Origin: Roseimaritima sp.
Lineage (GTDB): Bacteria > Planctomycetota > Planctomycetia > Pirellulales > Pirellulaceae
Length of the DNA stretch: 6,241 bases
Direction: 5' to 3'
Assembly (NCBI GenBank): GCA_007124075.1
Contig: SLFV01000491.1
Span: forward strand, 1 to 6,241
Part shown: one piece after another, positions 1-6,106 of the stretch
Layout: the number at the start of each line of letters is the position of its first letter
Numbering within the stretch: the stretch's first letter is position 1
Translations under genes and position numbers: made by a program
The notes under the pieces: model-generated
Database searches by the model: none
Seen by the model: only the letters and a program-made list of their open reading frames with translations
Told to the model about the DNA's origin: nothing

Positions 1-1
1 G

Positions 2-208
2 AACGAACTTTTGGGCTGGGAGTTGCCCGAAAGCGAAGACTACGAAACGATCGCCGGTTACGTCCTGCATCACACGGGTGGCATCCCCGAAGATGGTGAT
101 ATCTTAGAAGTTGGTCCTGTCTGCGTGACGGTCCTGAAAGCAACCAATCGCCAGATCGAAAAGGTTAGGCTAGAGTACCGCCCGCAACGCCATGCCACAG
201 CAGTCTAG
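2..208 (+). CDS. C-terminal end of a CorC/HlyC-type (hemolysin-like) membrane protein, partial
   Basis: The reading frame is open from base 2 and ends at TAG 206-208, leaving 68 residues; the start lies outside the window. The sequence fits the CorC_HlyC transporter-associated domain that ends CBS-pair proteins of the CorC/TlyC/UPF0053 type. It shows a run reading NELLGWELPESEDYETIAGY, then H-H-T-G-G-I-P-E-D-G-D, a beta strand, and a final R-x-x-K-V-R-L-E segment, as in that domain. In the family this domain follows an N-terminal membrane DUF21 region and two CBS domains, and members are linked to magnesium or cobalt efflux or to membrane maintenance. None of those upstream parts is visible, so the exact subfamily is open. 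The gene converges on the MFS transporter gene, with 61 bp between the two stop codons and no convincing terminator. Confidence 0.85.
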   Translation, partial: NELLGWELPESEDYETIAGYVLHHTGGIPEDGDILEVGPVCVTVLKATNRQIEKVRLEYRPQRHATAV

Positions 209-269
209 CAGACGGTTGCTTTGGTGACGTGCGCTCCATTGCTCCGGAAGAGACAAGCAAAACGGACCG

Positions 270-1577
270 TTATTGATCCCGCGTCGCTTCATGGTCATCC
301 AACAGACGCTTGGTAGCATCCATTCCCAAGGCAGCCACTGCGGCGATGAAGAACGCGCTGCCGCATGCCACAAAAACAATATCTTGCCCCATCGTACTAC
401 CCGCTCCATAGGCCATGACCCACGGCACCATCCGCGCGCACGCTGCCGCCCCCAGATTCCCCCACATGTTTGGCCAGCCGAAGATCGCCCCCGTGTTCCT
501 GCCTCCAACATCCTGCACGAAAGCCCACATCGATGGGTTGGCAAAGTCGGTCATCAGTGACACGACCGCACAGCAGGCTACAATCCCCCATGCCGAATCA
601 ATCAGTAAACAGCTCAGATAAGCGGTTGCGGCAATGCAATTCGCCAAGCTAATCGGCAACACCCTTCCATAACGCAACCCAAAACTCTTCACACTCCAGT
701 CCGCTGTCGCCCCCCCGATCAATTGGCCAAGCATACCAACAGCCAGGGCCATGCTGACCATCAACGCCCCTTGGGCATCGGAAACCTGTTTGGCTTCCTT
801 CAAATACGTCGGCAACCAAGTCACCAAGAAGACCCAGCCAACATTTACACAAAATTGGCACAGCGAATTCAGCCACAAGCTGCGGCTACCGCAACATGCC
901 AACAGCACTTTGCCAAAGCGGGGAGACTTCGCGACGTTGATTTTTCGTCGCTCCATAGCGGGACTACCCGACATCGGCTCCGCCTGACTAGAATCCGGCG
1001 GATCGGCGGGCCGATCACGAATCAAGGCAAAGTAAGTCATTGCCAAGCCCACACCGATCACGCCGTAGAGTACCAAGGTGGCTCGCCAACCGATCTGTTG
1101 AATGAATAGCATCGTCAAAAAAGGAGAGGCTGCACCTCCAACGCGACCACCAAACGCAATCAGGCCGCTGGCTTTGCCACGTCTGCTGACGGGAACCCAG
1201 TTCCGAACAATCGAACTGCTACTTGGGTACGCGCCCGCTTGAGCCATGCCGACGCCCAAACGCAGCACCAACAGTGCCAGGGCACCGTACGCAAACCCCG
1301 TTGCCGCCGTCAACAACGACCAAACCAGAATACTGGCCGTCAATATACGTCTGGCACCAAAACGGTCTCCGATCCAACCTGCAGGGACCTGCAGTAAGGC
1401 GTAGGTAAAGAAAAACGCACCCAACACGCTACCGATTTGCTCCTTACTCAAACCCGTCTGCTCTTGAAACATGTCGGTCTTGACGATCTCCCCCAAACAA
1501 AGCCGATGCAGGTACATGACGAACGCCATGACCACGCTGATACCGATCACGTAGCGACGGGTCATGGTGGCCTGCAT
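270..1577 (-). CDS. MFS transporter, anion:cation symporter (ACS)-like family
   Basis: A 435-residue integral membrane permease of the usual 12-helix MFS size. The signature loop between helices 2 and 3 is clear at residues 67-77 (G-W-I-G-D-R-F-G-A-R-R, with D71, R72, G74, R76). A second conserved stretch at 106-139 (RLGVGMAQAGAYPSSSSIV, then RNW and RRGKASGL) is typical of the ACS branch, as is 357-377 (DVGGRNTG...NMWGNLG). Residues 188-222 form a polar central loop between the two six-helix halves. ACS members usually take up organic anions such as hexuronates, galactonate, glucarate or phthalate with protons or sodium; the substrate here is not determinable. The ATG at 1577 has an AAGG-type ribosome site about 7 nt upstream (complement of 1585-1589). 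Met5 is a possible alternative start. The gene lies 133 bp downstream of the MlrC-type gene on the same strand, across an inverted-repeat element, so co-transcription is possible but not assured. Confidence 0.9.
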   Translation of the reverse strand: MQATMTRRYVIGISVVMAFVMYLHRLCLGEIVKTDMFQEQTGLSKEQIGSVLGAFFFTYALLQVPAGWIGDRFGARRILTASILVWSLLTAATGFAYGALALLVLRLGVGMAQAGAYPSSSSIVRNWVPVSRRGKASGLIAFGGRVGGAASPFLTMLFIQQIGWRATLVLYGVIGVGLAMTYFALIRDRPADPPDSSQAEPMSGSPAMERRKINVAKSPRFGKVLLACCGSRSLWLNSLCQFCVNVGWVFLVTWLPTYLKEAKQVSDAQGALMVSMALAVGMLGQLIGGATADWSVKSFGLRYGRVLPISLANCIAATAYLSCLLIDSAWGIVACCAVVSLMTDFANPSMWAFVQDVGGRNTGAIFGWPNMWGNLGAAACARMVPWVMAYGAGSTMGQDIVFVACGSAFFIAAVAALGMDATKRLLDDHEATRDQ

Positions 1578-1617
1578 GCCGAAACCTTTATGGAGATGAA
1601 ATCATCAACGGCGTGGA

Positions 1618-1710
1618 CGGCCTGTTGGAAAAGGGAGCCCCTCGGGACACCTCGCTAAGACATTGGAAACTCGGAGATCCGAGAGTGTCAGCCCTTTTTT
1701 CAGCAGGCTG
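1618..1710. repeat. Imperfect inverted-repeat element (about 90 bp) between MlrC-type and MFS genes
   Basis: The left arm at 1620-1635 reads GCCTGTTGGAAAAGGG. The reverse complement of the right arm, 1708 back to 1692, reads GCCTGCTGAAAAAAGGG. They match at about 14 positions, with one extra A in the right arm. Inside, GACACCTCG (1646-1654) can pair with CGAG-A-GTGTC (1680-1689), with one bulged base. Alternatively CTCGG (1670-1674) pairs with CCGAG (1679-1683) around a four-base loop. The whole element can fold into one long, interrupted hairpin. It fills most of the 133-bp gap and begins right beside the MlrC-type stop codon. No open frame within it looks like a gene. It may be a MITE-like element, a dispersed structured repeat, or an RNA element that tunes read-through into the MFS gene. 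The T6 at 1695-1700 lies inside the right arm, not after it, so it is not a classical terminator. Confidence 0.65.
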
Positions 1711-3240
1711 CTAATCCGCATTACACTCTCCCGCCAAGGGACGCGGAACCGACGACTCGAACGGAAACAACGGACGGCGGCGATGTTGGTACTGCAAGTG
1801 TTCCAAATCGGCGTCCGTGCTGCCGGGAGTGTTGACACGATAGAAGCAGTCGCAAACCTCCCGGTAAGCAGCCAGTGGTGCGTGAACGCCTTTGGCTACT
1901 AGAATTCGGAAATTACGTGGTTCCAGACCGCAGGCGGTTAGTTGATTCAAGCTGAAGGGAACCATCCGCCGGCAAGTCAGCATTATCGTCAATGGTGCGT
2001 CAACCGCTCGGACGATCACGGTCTGTCCCTGATCGAAATCGGTAATCCCACCATGCCGAGGACGCGATTCACGGAAATCGCCAGCATGTTTCGATACCAC
2101 AACCAGCGACAATTCCAACGGAGGCCCATGCTGCCGATCCACTCGACCACCGACACGCAAACGCAACGCCGTTCCCGGCGAAACGGCGTTGCAGGCAGCA
2201 ACCGCCACCGGATCACAAATACATACAAACGCAGGGCCGATGCGACGACGATACAGTTCCGCCGCCAGGATTGTACCATCGGCTGCGGAACCCCCACCCA
2301 CGTTGTCCCCCATATCCAACAAACAAATCCGCCGATCTGCAGGTTCTCGCAGACAAAGATCCAGGACGGCAGGAACATCGATCAAGTCTCCTCGCAACGT
2401 GTCCCGATGCCGCCACATCCAATCGCTTAACTGATCTGCCAGCCGGCAGGACTGCTCCAGATTGTCATTGCAAACAACGATCGCTGCTGCCCCCAGTTCG
2501 GGTACGTCGGAGTAGGGAAATCCCAACAAGATGCTGTTGGAAAGCACTCCAGGAAGACTCAATTGCTGGTCAGCCAACTCGTACAGGGGGCGCAAATGGG
2601 GCTCTGTGGTCCCCTGACGCTCGATATTGATCACCAGGGGTGGAAAAACCGCAGACATGGTTGGGCGCACCTCGTTCCGCAACGTCGCCAGCATCAACCT
2701 GGCCGCCTCTTCGCCTCGCTGCCGCTGATCCAGATGAGGGTTCGTTCGATACCCGATCAGAGCATTGCAACTGGAAACCATCCGTTTCGAAAGGTTTGCG
2801 TGCGCGTCAAGCGTCGCAATGATCGGCATCGTTTCCCCCACCCGCCGCCGAATCTCGCTGAGCCAGTACCCATCAGCATCTAGATGCGACTGAGCGACCG
2901 CAGCCCCGTGGGCGGCGATCAACAAACCATCCAACCGTTCCTGACGATCCAAGGCGAACAACATGCGATCAAGCATCTGGTGCAGCGCCGCATCACAGAT
3001 AGGTCCGCTGGGGGTAGCTCGAAATACAGCCAGCGGAACAGGTGTGATCGTCGACGATCGACCTGGACTGGAGACTTGCAAACCAAAAAGAAACCCGCCC
3101 AGTTCGTGATGGGCTCCGGAAAATTTGGCAAGGATCGGTTCGCCTTCCAAAAAAATATCTTCTCGGAAACGCTCCACCGTCGTCGGTTGAGCGATAAACG
3201 TATTCGATTCATGCAGCAGCGCAAGTATTCCAATTCGCAT
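1711..3240 (-). CDS. M81 family metallopeptidase (MlrC / microcystinase C-like)
   Basis: A 509-residue protein matching the MlrC (M81) family over its whole length. The N-terminus MRIGILALLHESNTF is characteristic, as are LIAAHGAAV (107-115), D145-A-H147 followed by N-P-H169-L-D, the glycine-rich DMGDNVGGGSAADGT (309-323), and a C-terminal K450...H453...Y459 with F466-Y-R-V-N-T-P-G. By family knowledge, D145, H147 and H169 are the likely zinc ligands. MlrC of sphingomonads cleaves linear microcystin products, but most homologues lie in unrelated organisms and probably hydrolyse other small peptides or amides; no toxin-degradation claim is justified here. There is no signal peptide, so it is probably cytoplasmic. 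The ATG at 3240 begins exactly at the conserved N-terminus, and the ribosome site is weak (CGGAAC just upstream). The MFS gene follows downstream and is a plausible importer for its substrate. The C-terminal tail from about residue 491 is weakly conserved in character. Confidence 0.92.
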   Translation of the reverse strand: MRIGILALLHESNTFIAQPTTVERFREDIFLEGEPILAKFSGAHHELGGFLFGLQVSSPGRSSTITPVPLAVFRATPSGPICDAALHQMLDRMLFALDRQERLDGLLIAAHGAAVAQSHLDADGYWLSEIRRRVGETMPIIATLDAHANLSKRMVSSCNALIGYRTNPHLDQRQRGEEAARLMLATLRNEVRPTMSAVFPPLVINIERQGTTEPHLRPLYELADQQLSLPGVLSNSILLGFPYSDVPELGAAAIVVCNDNLEQSCRLADQLSDWMWRHRDTLRGDLIDVPAVLDLCLREPADRRICLLDMGDNVGGGSAADGTILAAELYRRRIGPAFVCICDPVAVAACNAVSPGTALRLRVGGRVDRQHGPPLELSLVVVSKHAGDFRESRPRHGGITDFDQGQTVIVRAVDAPLTIMLTCRRMVPFSLNQLTACGLEPRNFRILVAKGVHAPLAAYREVCDCFYRVNTPGSTDADLEHLQYQHRRRPLFPFESSVPRPLAGECNAD

Positions 3241-3282
3241 GTTCCGTTCTACTGTTTGTTTGCCTCACCGGCCCCCCCAACC

Positions 3283-3311
3283 ATTATCCTCGCCAGGGAA
3301 CGAGGTGGCAG
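3283..3311 (-). promoter_or_regulatory. Candidate sigma70-type promoter for the MlrC-type gene with an inverted repeat in its spacer
   Basis: Read on the minus strand there is a -35-like CTGCCA (complement of 3306-3311, four of six consensus bases), a 17-nt spacer, and a -10-like GATAAT (complement of 3283-3288, five of six). Transcription would begin near 3276, about 36 nt before the ATG at 3240. The spacer carries the inverted repeat CCTCG (3288-3292) / CGAGG (3301-3305) separated by 8 bp, a possible operator. A run of seven C (3272-3278; G on the transcribed strand) lies near the predicted start. Planctomycete promoters are poorly defined, so this is a candidate only. Confidence 0.35.
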
Positions 3312-3371
3312 AGGGTTAAATTGGGGGAATCGGCATCATCAGGTTCACTCAACAGGACATTCTTCCACGAC

Positions 3372-3425
3372 GCTGCCCATTGTTGTAGCAGATTCCGCCG
3401 CAAAGGTCTGTCACAACGGGGCGGC
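3372..3425. repeat. Long imperfect hairpin in the HAD-MlrC intergenic gap
   Basis: A 54-nt stretch folds on itself. The outer stem is 3372-3378 with 3419-3425 (seven pairs, one G-T). The middle stem is GTTGT 3382-3386 with ACAAC 3413-3417. The inner stem is GCAGA 3388-3392 with TCTGT 3407-3411 (one G-T), then CC 3395-3396 with GG 3405-3406, closing on an 8-base loop. Irregularities are ATT at 3379-3381 opposite G3418, one A-C mismatch and a TT bulge. It is non-coding on present evidence and lies downstream of the HAD stop codon and upstream of the candidate MlrC promoter. There is no T-tract on either side, so it is not a standard intrinsic terminator. It could be an RNA-processing or stability element, a factor-dependent termination site, or part of a dispersed intergenic repeat. 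Confidence 0.55.
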
Positions 3426-3462
3426 TTGTCCATTGGATCACTGCCAACCGGTCGCGATACGG

Positions 3463-4152
3463 TCAAAGACAACCAGGCACCAACAAACGAACGACATCGG
3501 CGGTTCGCGAAAAATCATCAATCAAATGATCGGGATCGTAAGCCGCCAGTACCTCCCCTGAGTGCTCCCCCGTACTGCAGGCCAGCACACGTGCCCCAAT
3601 CGCTCGCGCACACTCAATATCGCGTGGCGTATCGCCAATGATCCAAACATCAAAAGGGCGGTCAGCAAATCTCGCGACCAGTTCCCGCAATGCGGTCTCG
3701 GCAAGCTGTTCGCGATGGTGACACTCATCGCCACCGAACAGCATCCCGCAGGCAAAAAAACTTTCCCATAAGCCAAAATGCGTTAGTTTGATCTGCGCGG
3801 CCGCGGCTAGGTTACCCGTCATGCAGCCAATCATAACGCCTTCCGCATCCGCCAACTCTTCCAACAACGCGACCACTCCGGGCAGAAGAGTCCCTGGGCA
3901 GGCCGACAAGACGCCGGGCAGATGCCGCAAATAATGTCTAATCAAACGTTGCAGATTGGCGTTTGTGGTTGGTAATTGATTCTGAAGCAATAGCTTGCGC
4001 AGCAACTCCGCGTCCGTGCGACCGGCAAACTGCAACTGACAATTCGGGGCGGGGTGCCCGAAGGCCGTCTGAACCGCCTTGCGCAACGCGACACGGCCCG
4101 CTCCCCCAGCGGACAAAAGTGTCCCATCAATGTCAAACAGCAAAACTCGCAA
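3463..4152 (-). CDS. HAD-superfamily hydrolase (phosphoglycolate phosphatase-like)
   Basis: A 229-residue haloacid-dehalogenase-type phosphatase of normal length. Motif I is D7-I-D9-G-T with the nucleophile D7 and acid/base D9. Motif II is T112 in C-M-T-G-N. K122 is the likely motif III lysine. Motif IV is G-D174-T-P-R-D178-I-E. An alpha-helical C1-type cap occupies roughly residues 15-85, as in Gph/PGP-like phosphatases, so a small phosphorylated metabolite is the likely substrate; its identity is not readable. The first usable start is TTG at 4152, placing the hydrophobic strand RVLLF directly before motif I. There is no ribosome site. The codons upstream (GCC TGG GCG ATT GAC) run in frame straight back to the TAA of the flavoenzyme gene, so expression probably relies on translational coupling. 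A conventional phosphatase, closely linked to the redox gene but with no clear functional tie. Confidence 0.9.
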   Translation of the reverse strand: MRVLLFDIDGTLLSAGGAGRVALRKAVQTAFGHPAPNCQLQFAGRTDAELLRKLLLQNQLPTTNANLQRLIRHYLRHLPGVLSACPGTLLPGVVALLEELADAEGVMIGCMTGNLAAAAQIKLTHFGLWESFFACGMLFGGDECHHREQLAETALRELVARFADRPFDVWIIGDTPRDIECARAIGARVLACSTGEHSGEVLAAYDPDHLIDDFSRTADVVRLLVPGCL

Positions 4153-4167
4153 GTCAATCGCCCAGGC

Positions 4168-5859
4168 TTAGTCGATGTTTGCCAATCGGTTTCGCAGCGT
4201 GGCACCCCCCGACAGGTTAGCAACTTGAAAACCATGCTGTTTCAGAATCCTGGATGCAAGGTGACCACGAATTCCAACCGCACAGGAGACGACGGTGGGG
4301 CGATCCGCGTCCAATTCACCGATCCTATCGCGCAGTTGGTCCACCGGAATCGCGATCGCGTGCGGAGCGTCATGCAGCGGGACACGACTGATCTCACCCG
4401 GCGTGCGGACATCTACGACCTGGAAGGACGACAAATCCGAATCGAAACGTTGAAATTGCTCGACCCCATCCAACTGGTTGCAAGCCGCAAAGGCAGCCAT
4501 GTGGACGGGATCCTTGGCTGATCCAAACGGTGGGGCATAACACAAATCCAGTTCCGCCAACTGCCGGACCGAAGCTTGAAAATGCATCGCCGTGGCAATT
4601 ACGTCGATTCGCTTGTCGACCCCCGCACCACCGACAGCCTGCGCACCCAGCACTCGGCCCGATTCGGGGTCATAGGTCAGTTTCAGCGTCATTGCCTGCG
4701 CGCCTGGGAAATAGCCTGCATGATGTTTGGCGACGATCGTAACGCTACGGACCGCAACTCCCAGTCGATCCGCCAGTTTTTCTGTCAAACCTGTCATTGC
4801 CGCACTGATTTCGAAGACACGAACGACCGAGGAGCCTTGCACCGGAGCCATGGCGGCGGCTTGATCTGTCGCGGCATGTTGGCCAGCCAACCGTCCTGCG
4901 CGGTTTGCTGGCCCCGCTAAAGCGATTCGCTGCCGCTGACCCGTGGGACCGAACACATATTCCACGGCGTCGCCGACGGCATAAATGTCGGGATCATGGG
5001 TTTGCATCTGGTCGTTGACCTCAATCCCCCCCGTGGCTCCCACCGGCAAATTCGCAGCGACTGCCAGATCCACATTGGGGCGTACACCGATCCCCAAAAC
5101 AACCAAATCAGCCGCTAAGGTTTCCCCGTTACTAAGCGTTACACCGGTTGCGCGCCCCGCGGACGTTTCTACCCCCTGGATCCCCACCCCTAAATGCAAA
5201 TCGACACCCTGACGTTGCAATTCCGCCGCAATCGGTTGCGTCATTTCCGCATCCAATAGCGGCAACACGTGCGGTTGCAGTTCGACCAAGGTCGTCTGCT
5301 TTTCCCGCCGCACCAATTGCTCCACCATCTCCAAACCAATGTACCCAGCTCCCACAACGATCACTCGCTGAACATTCGCTTGGTCGACGTAAGCTTTGAT
5401 TCGATCGGTGTCCACCAGATTTCGCAAAGTCAGCACATTCGGAGCATCGCAGCCTGGAAGGTTGGGGTGGATCGGAGACGCACCGGGAGCCAGGATCAGT
5501 TTGTCATAATCAATCCACAGGGTTTCGCCTTCGCGCTCGGTGTCAGTCTTGCGGACTTGGACACGTTTTAGGCTGCGGTCGATGGCGATCACTTCATGGT
5601 TGGTCCGAACGTCCAGGCGAAACCGTTGTCGCAAGAACTCCGGCGTCGCAACCAACAAGTCGCCACGATCTGGAATTTCCTCGCCGATGTGATAGGGCAA
5701 ACCGCAATTCGCAAACGACACATCGGGGTCCTTCTCCAGCAAAATGATTTCCGCTCGCTCGTTCATTCGCCGGGCTCGTGTAGCCGCGGAGGCCCCCCCC
5801 GCAACGCCACCAACGATGACGATTTGGCGAGGCTGTTCGGTTGAATTTTCTGTTGGCAT
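4168..5859 (-). CDS. CoA-disulfide reductase / NADH polysulfide reductase-like flavoenzyme with C-terminal rhodanese domain
   Basis: A 563-residue fusion of the CoADR-RHD type. Residues 12-31 hold the FAD-binding G-G-V-A-G-G-A-S-A-A-T motif. C52 in SFANCGLPY is the single redox cysteine of this subfamily. The NAD(P)-binding motif is VGAGYIGLEMVE (169-180), and the second FAD motif is DIYAVGDAVE (291-300). The dimerisation domain (about 345-455) carries Y383 and Y441, spaced 58 residues apart like the two catalytic tyrosines of Staphylococcus aureus CoADR (Tyr361 and Tyr419). The rhodanese domain begins near 475 with DVRTPGE and has the active-site loop SCAVGIRGH with C526. Family members reduce CoA disulfide or CoA persulfide and polysulfide using NAD(P)H, acting in the cytoplasm in thiol or sulfur homeostasis. 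The usual rhodanese segment G-H-I-x-G-A is degenerate here (PLHDAPHAIAIP). The ATG at 5859 lies just before the FAD motif; the ribosome site is weak. It is the first gene of the minus-strand block. Confidence 0.93.
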   Translation of the reverse strand: MPTENSTEQPRQIVIVGGVAGGASAATRARRMNERAEIILLEKDPDVSFANCGLPYHIGEEIPDRGDLLVATPEFLRQRFRLDVRTNHEVIAIDRSLKRVQVRKTDTEREGETLWIDYDKLILAPGASPIHPNLPGCDAPNVLTLRNLVDTDRIKAYVDQANVQRVIVVGAGYIGLEMVEQLVRREKQTTLVELQPHVLPLLDAEMTQPIAAELQRQGVDLHLGVGIQGVETSAGRATGVTLSNGETLAADLVVLGIGVRPNVDLAVAANLPVGATGGIEVNDQMQTHDPDIYAVGDAVEYVFGPTGQRQRIALAGPANRAGRLAGQHAATDQAAAMAPVQGSSVVRVFEISAAMTGLTEKLADRLGVAVRSVTIVAKHHAGYFPGAQAMTLKLTYDPESGRVLGAQAVGGAGVDKRIDVIATAMHFQASVRQLAELDLCYAPPFGSAKDPVHMAAFAACNQLDGVEQFQRFDSDLSSFQVVDVRTPGEISRVPLHDAPHAIAIPVDQLRDRIGELDADRPTVVSCAVGIRGHLASRILKQHGFQVANLSGGATLRNRLANID

Positions 5860-5897
5860 ATCTTGCTCACTGTAAACTTGAGAAAGAAGACGAATAC

Positions 5898-5911
5898 TCG
5901 TTAGCTAACGA
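5898..5911. promoter_or_regulatory. Perfect 14-bp palindrome upstream of the flavoenzyme gene, candidate operator
   Basis: TCGTTAGCTAACGA is perfectly self-complementary and centred 45 bp upstream of the ATG at 5859. Its core TAGCTAA (5902-5908) recurs at 5936-5942. A weak minus-strand promoter can be drawn around it: TTGCAT as -35 (complement of 5930-5935), a 16-nt spacer, and TATCGT as -10 (complement of 5908-5913), which overlaps the palindrome. A repressor bound here would block that promoter. The regulator is unknown, and none is encoded in the window. Confidence 0.4.
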
Positions 5912-5950
5912 TATTTCGATTTCATGTTAATGCAATAGCTAAGCGAGTTC

Positions 5951-5977
5951 ACGAACCGTCACAACGGTTCGTTTTTT
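5951..5977 (+). terminator. Intrinsic terminator (plus strand) with no obvious upstream gene
   Basis: ACGAACCGT (5951-5959), loop CACA, and ACGGTTCGT (5964-5972) form a perfect 9-bp stem, followed immediately by T6 (5972-5977, the first T shared with the stem). This is a classical Rho-independent terminator acting on plus-strand transcription. The opposite strand has no T-tract after the stem. No plus-strand gene ends nearby; the next plus-strand gene is the glycosyltransferase starting 130 bp downstream. It may therefore attenuate that gene's leader, end a short unannotated RNA, or stop antisense transcription. Confidence 0.75.
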
Positions 5978-5986
5978 ACAAAGTTC

Positions 5987-6042
5987 GCGGTATCGTACGC
6001 ATACTCGACGATAACTGTAAATTCCGATACCCGTGATACCGC
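5987..6042. repeat. Spaced inverted repeat in the glycosyltransferase leader
   Basis: GCGGTATC (5987-5994) and GATACCGC (6035-6042) are perfect reverse complements, extendable by two G-T pairs inward, and enclose about 40 nt. A further GATACC at 6026-6031 gives two direct copies 9 bp apart (6026 and 6035) plus the inverted copy. It lies between the terminator and the start codon at 6107, so it could be a leader RNA stem or a set of binding half-sites. No known riboswitch is recognised. Confidence 0.45.
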
Positions 6043-6106
6043 AGATGCAGACAGAAAGCCGCCCCTCCCTTTTTTGCTTGGCACAACGATTAATCCCGAC
6101 AGATCC

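Noticed and set aside
209..269. Possible terminator between the converging CorC-type and MFS genes
   Set aside because: TTGCTT (216-221) and AAGCAA (255-260) can pair, but across a 33-nt loop and with no T-tract; AACGGACCGTT has too small a loop. Too weak to call.
1605..1838. 77-codon minus-strand open frame
   Set aside because: It is the MlrC C-terminal region read in another frame, continued through the inverted-repeat element; no independent support.
1942..2430. 162-codon plus-strand open frame
   Set aside because: It lies entirely antisense to the well-conserved MlrC-type gene, and its composition (rich in R, Q, H, T) is that of a shadow frame.
3284..3472. 62-codon minus-strand open frame between the HAD and MlrC genes
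   Set aside because: It needs a TTG start overlapping the HAD end, has no ribosome site and no family resemblance, and its sequence contains the long hairpin. More likely repeat-like or regulatory DNA than a gene, though a decayed small gene cannot be excluded.
2884..3561. 225-codon plus-strand open frame
   Set aside because: It lies antisense to the 5' part of the MlrC-type gene and the 3' end of the HAD gene and spans the intergenic gap. The product is basic, low in hydrophobic structure and matches no recognised family; it looks like a chance frame opposite conserved genes.
6078..6106. TTGGCA as a -35 box just before the glycosyltransferase
   Set aside because: It matches the -35 consensus at five of six positions, but no acceptable -10 sequence follows at 16-18 nt before the ATG.
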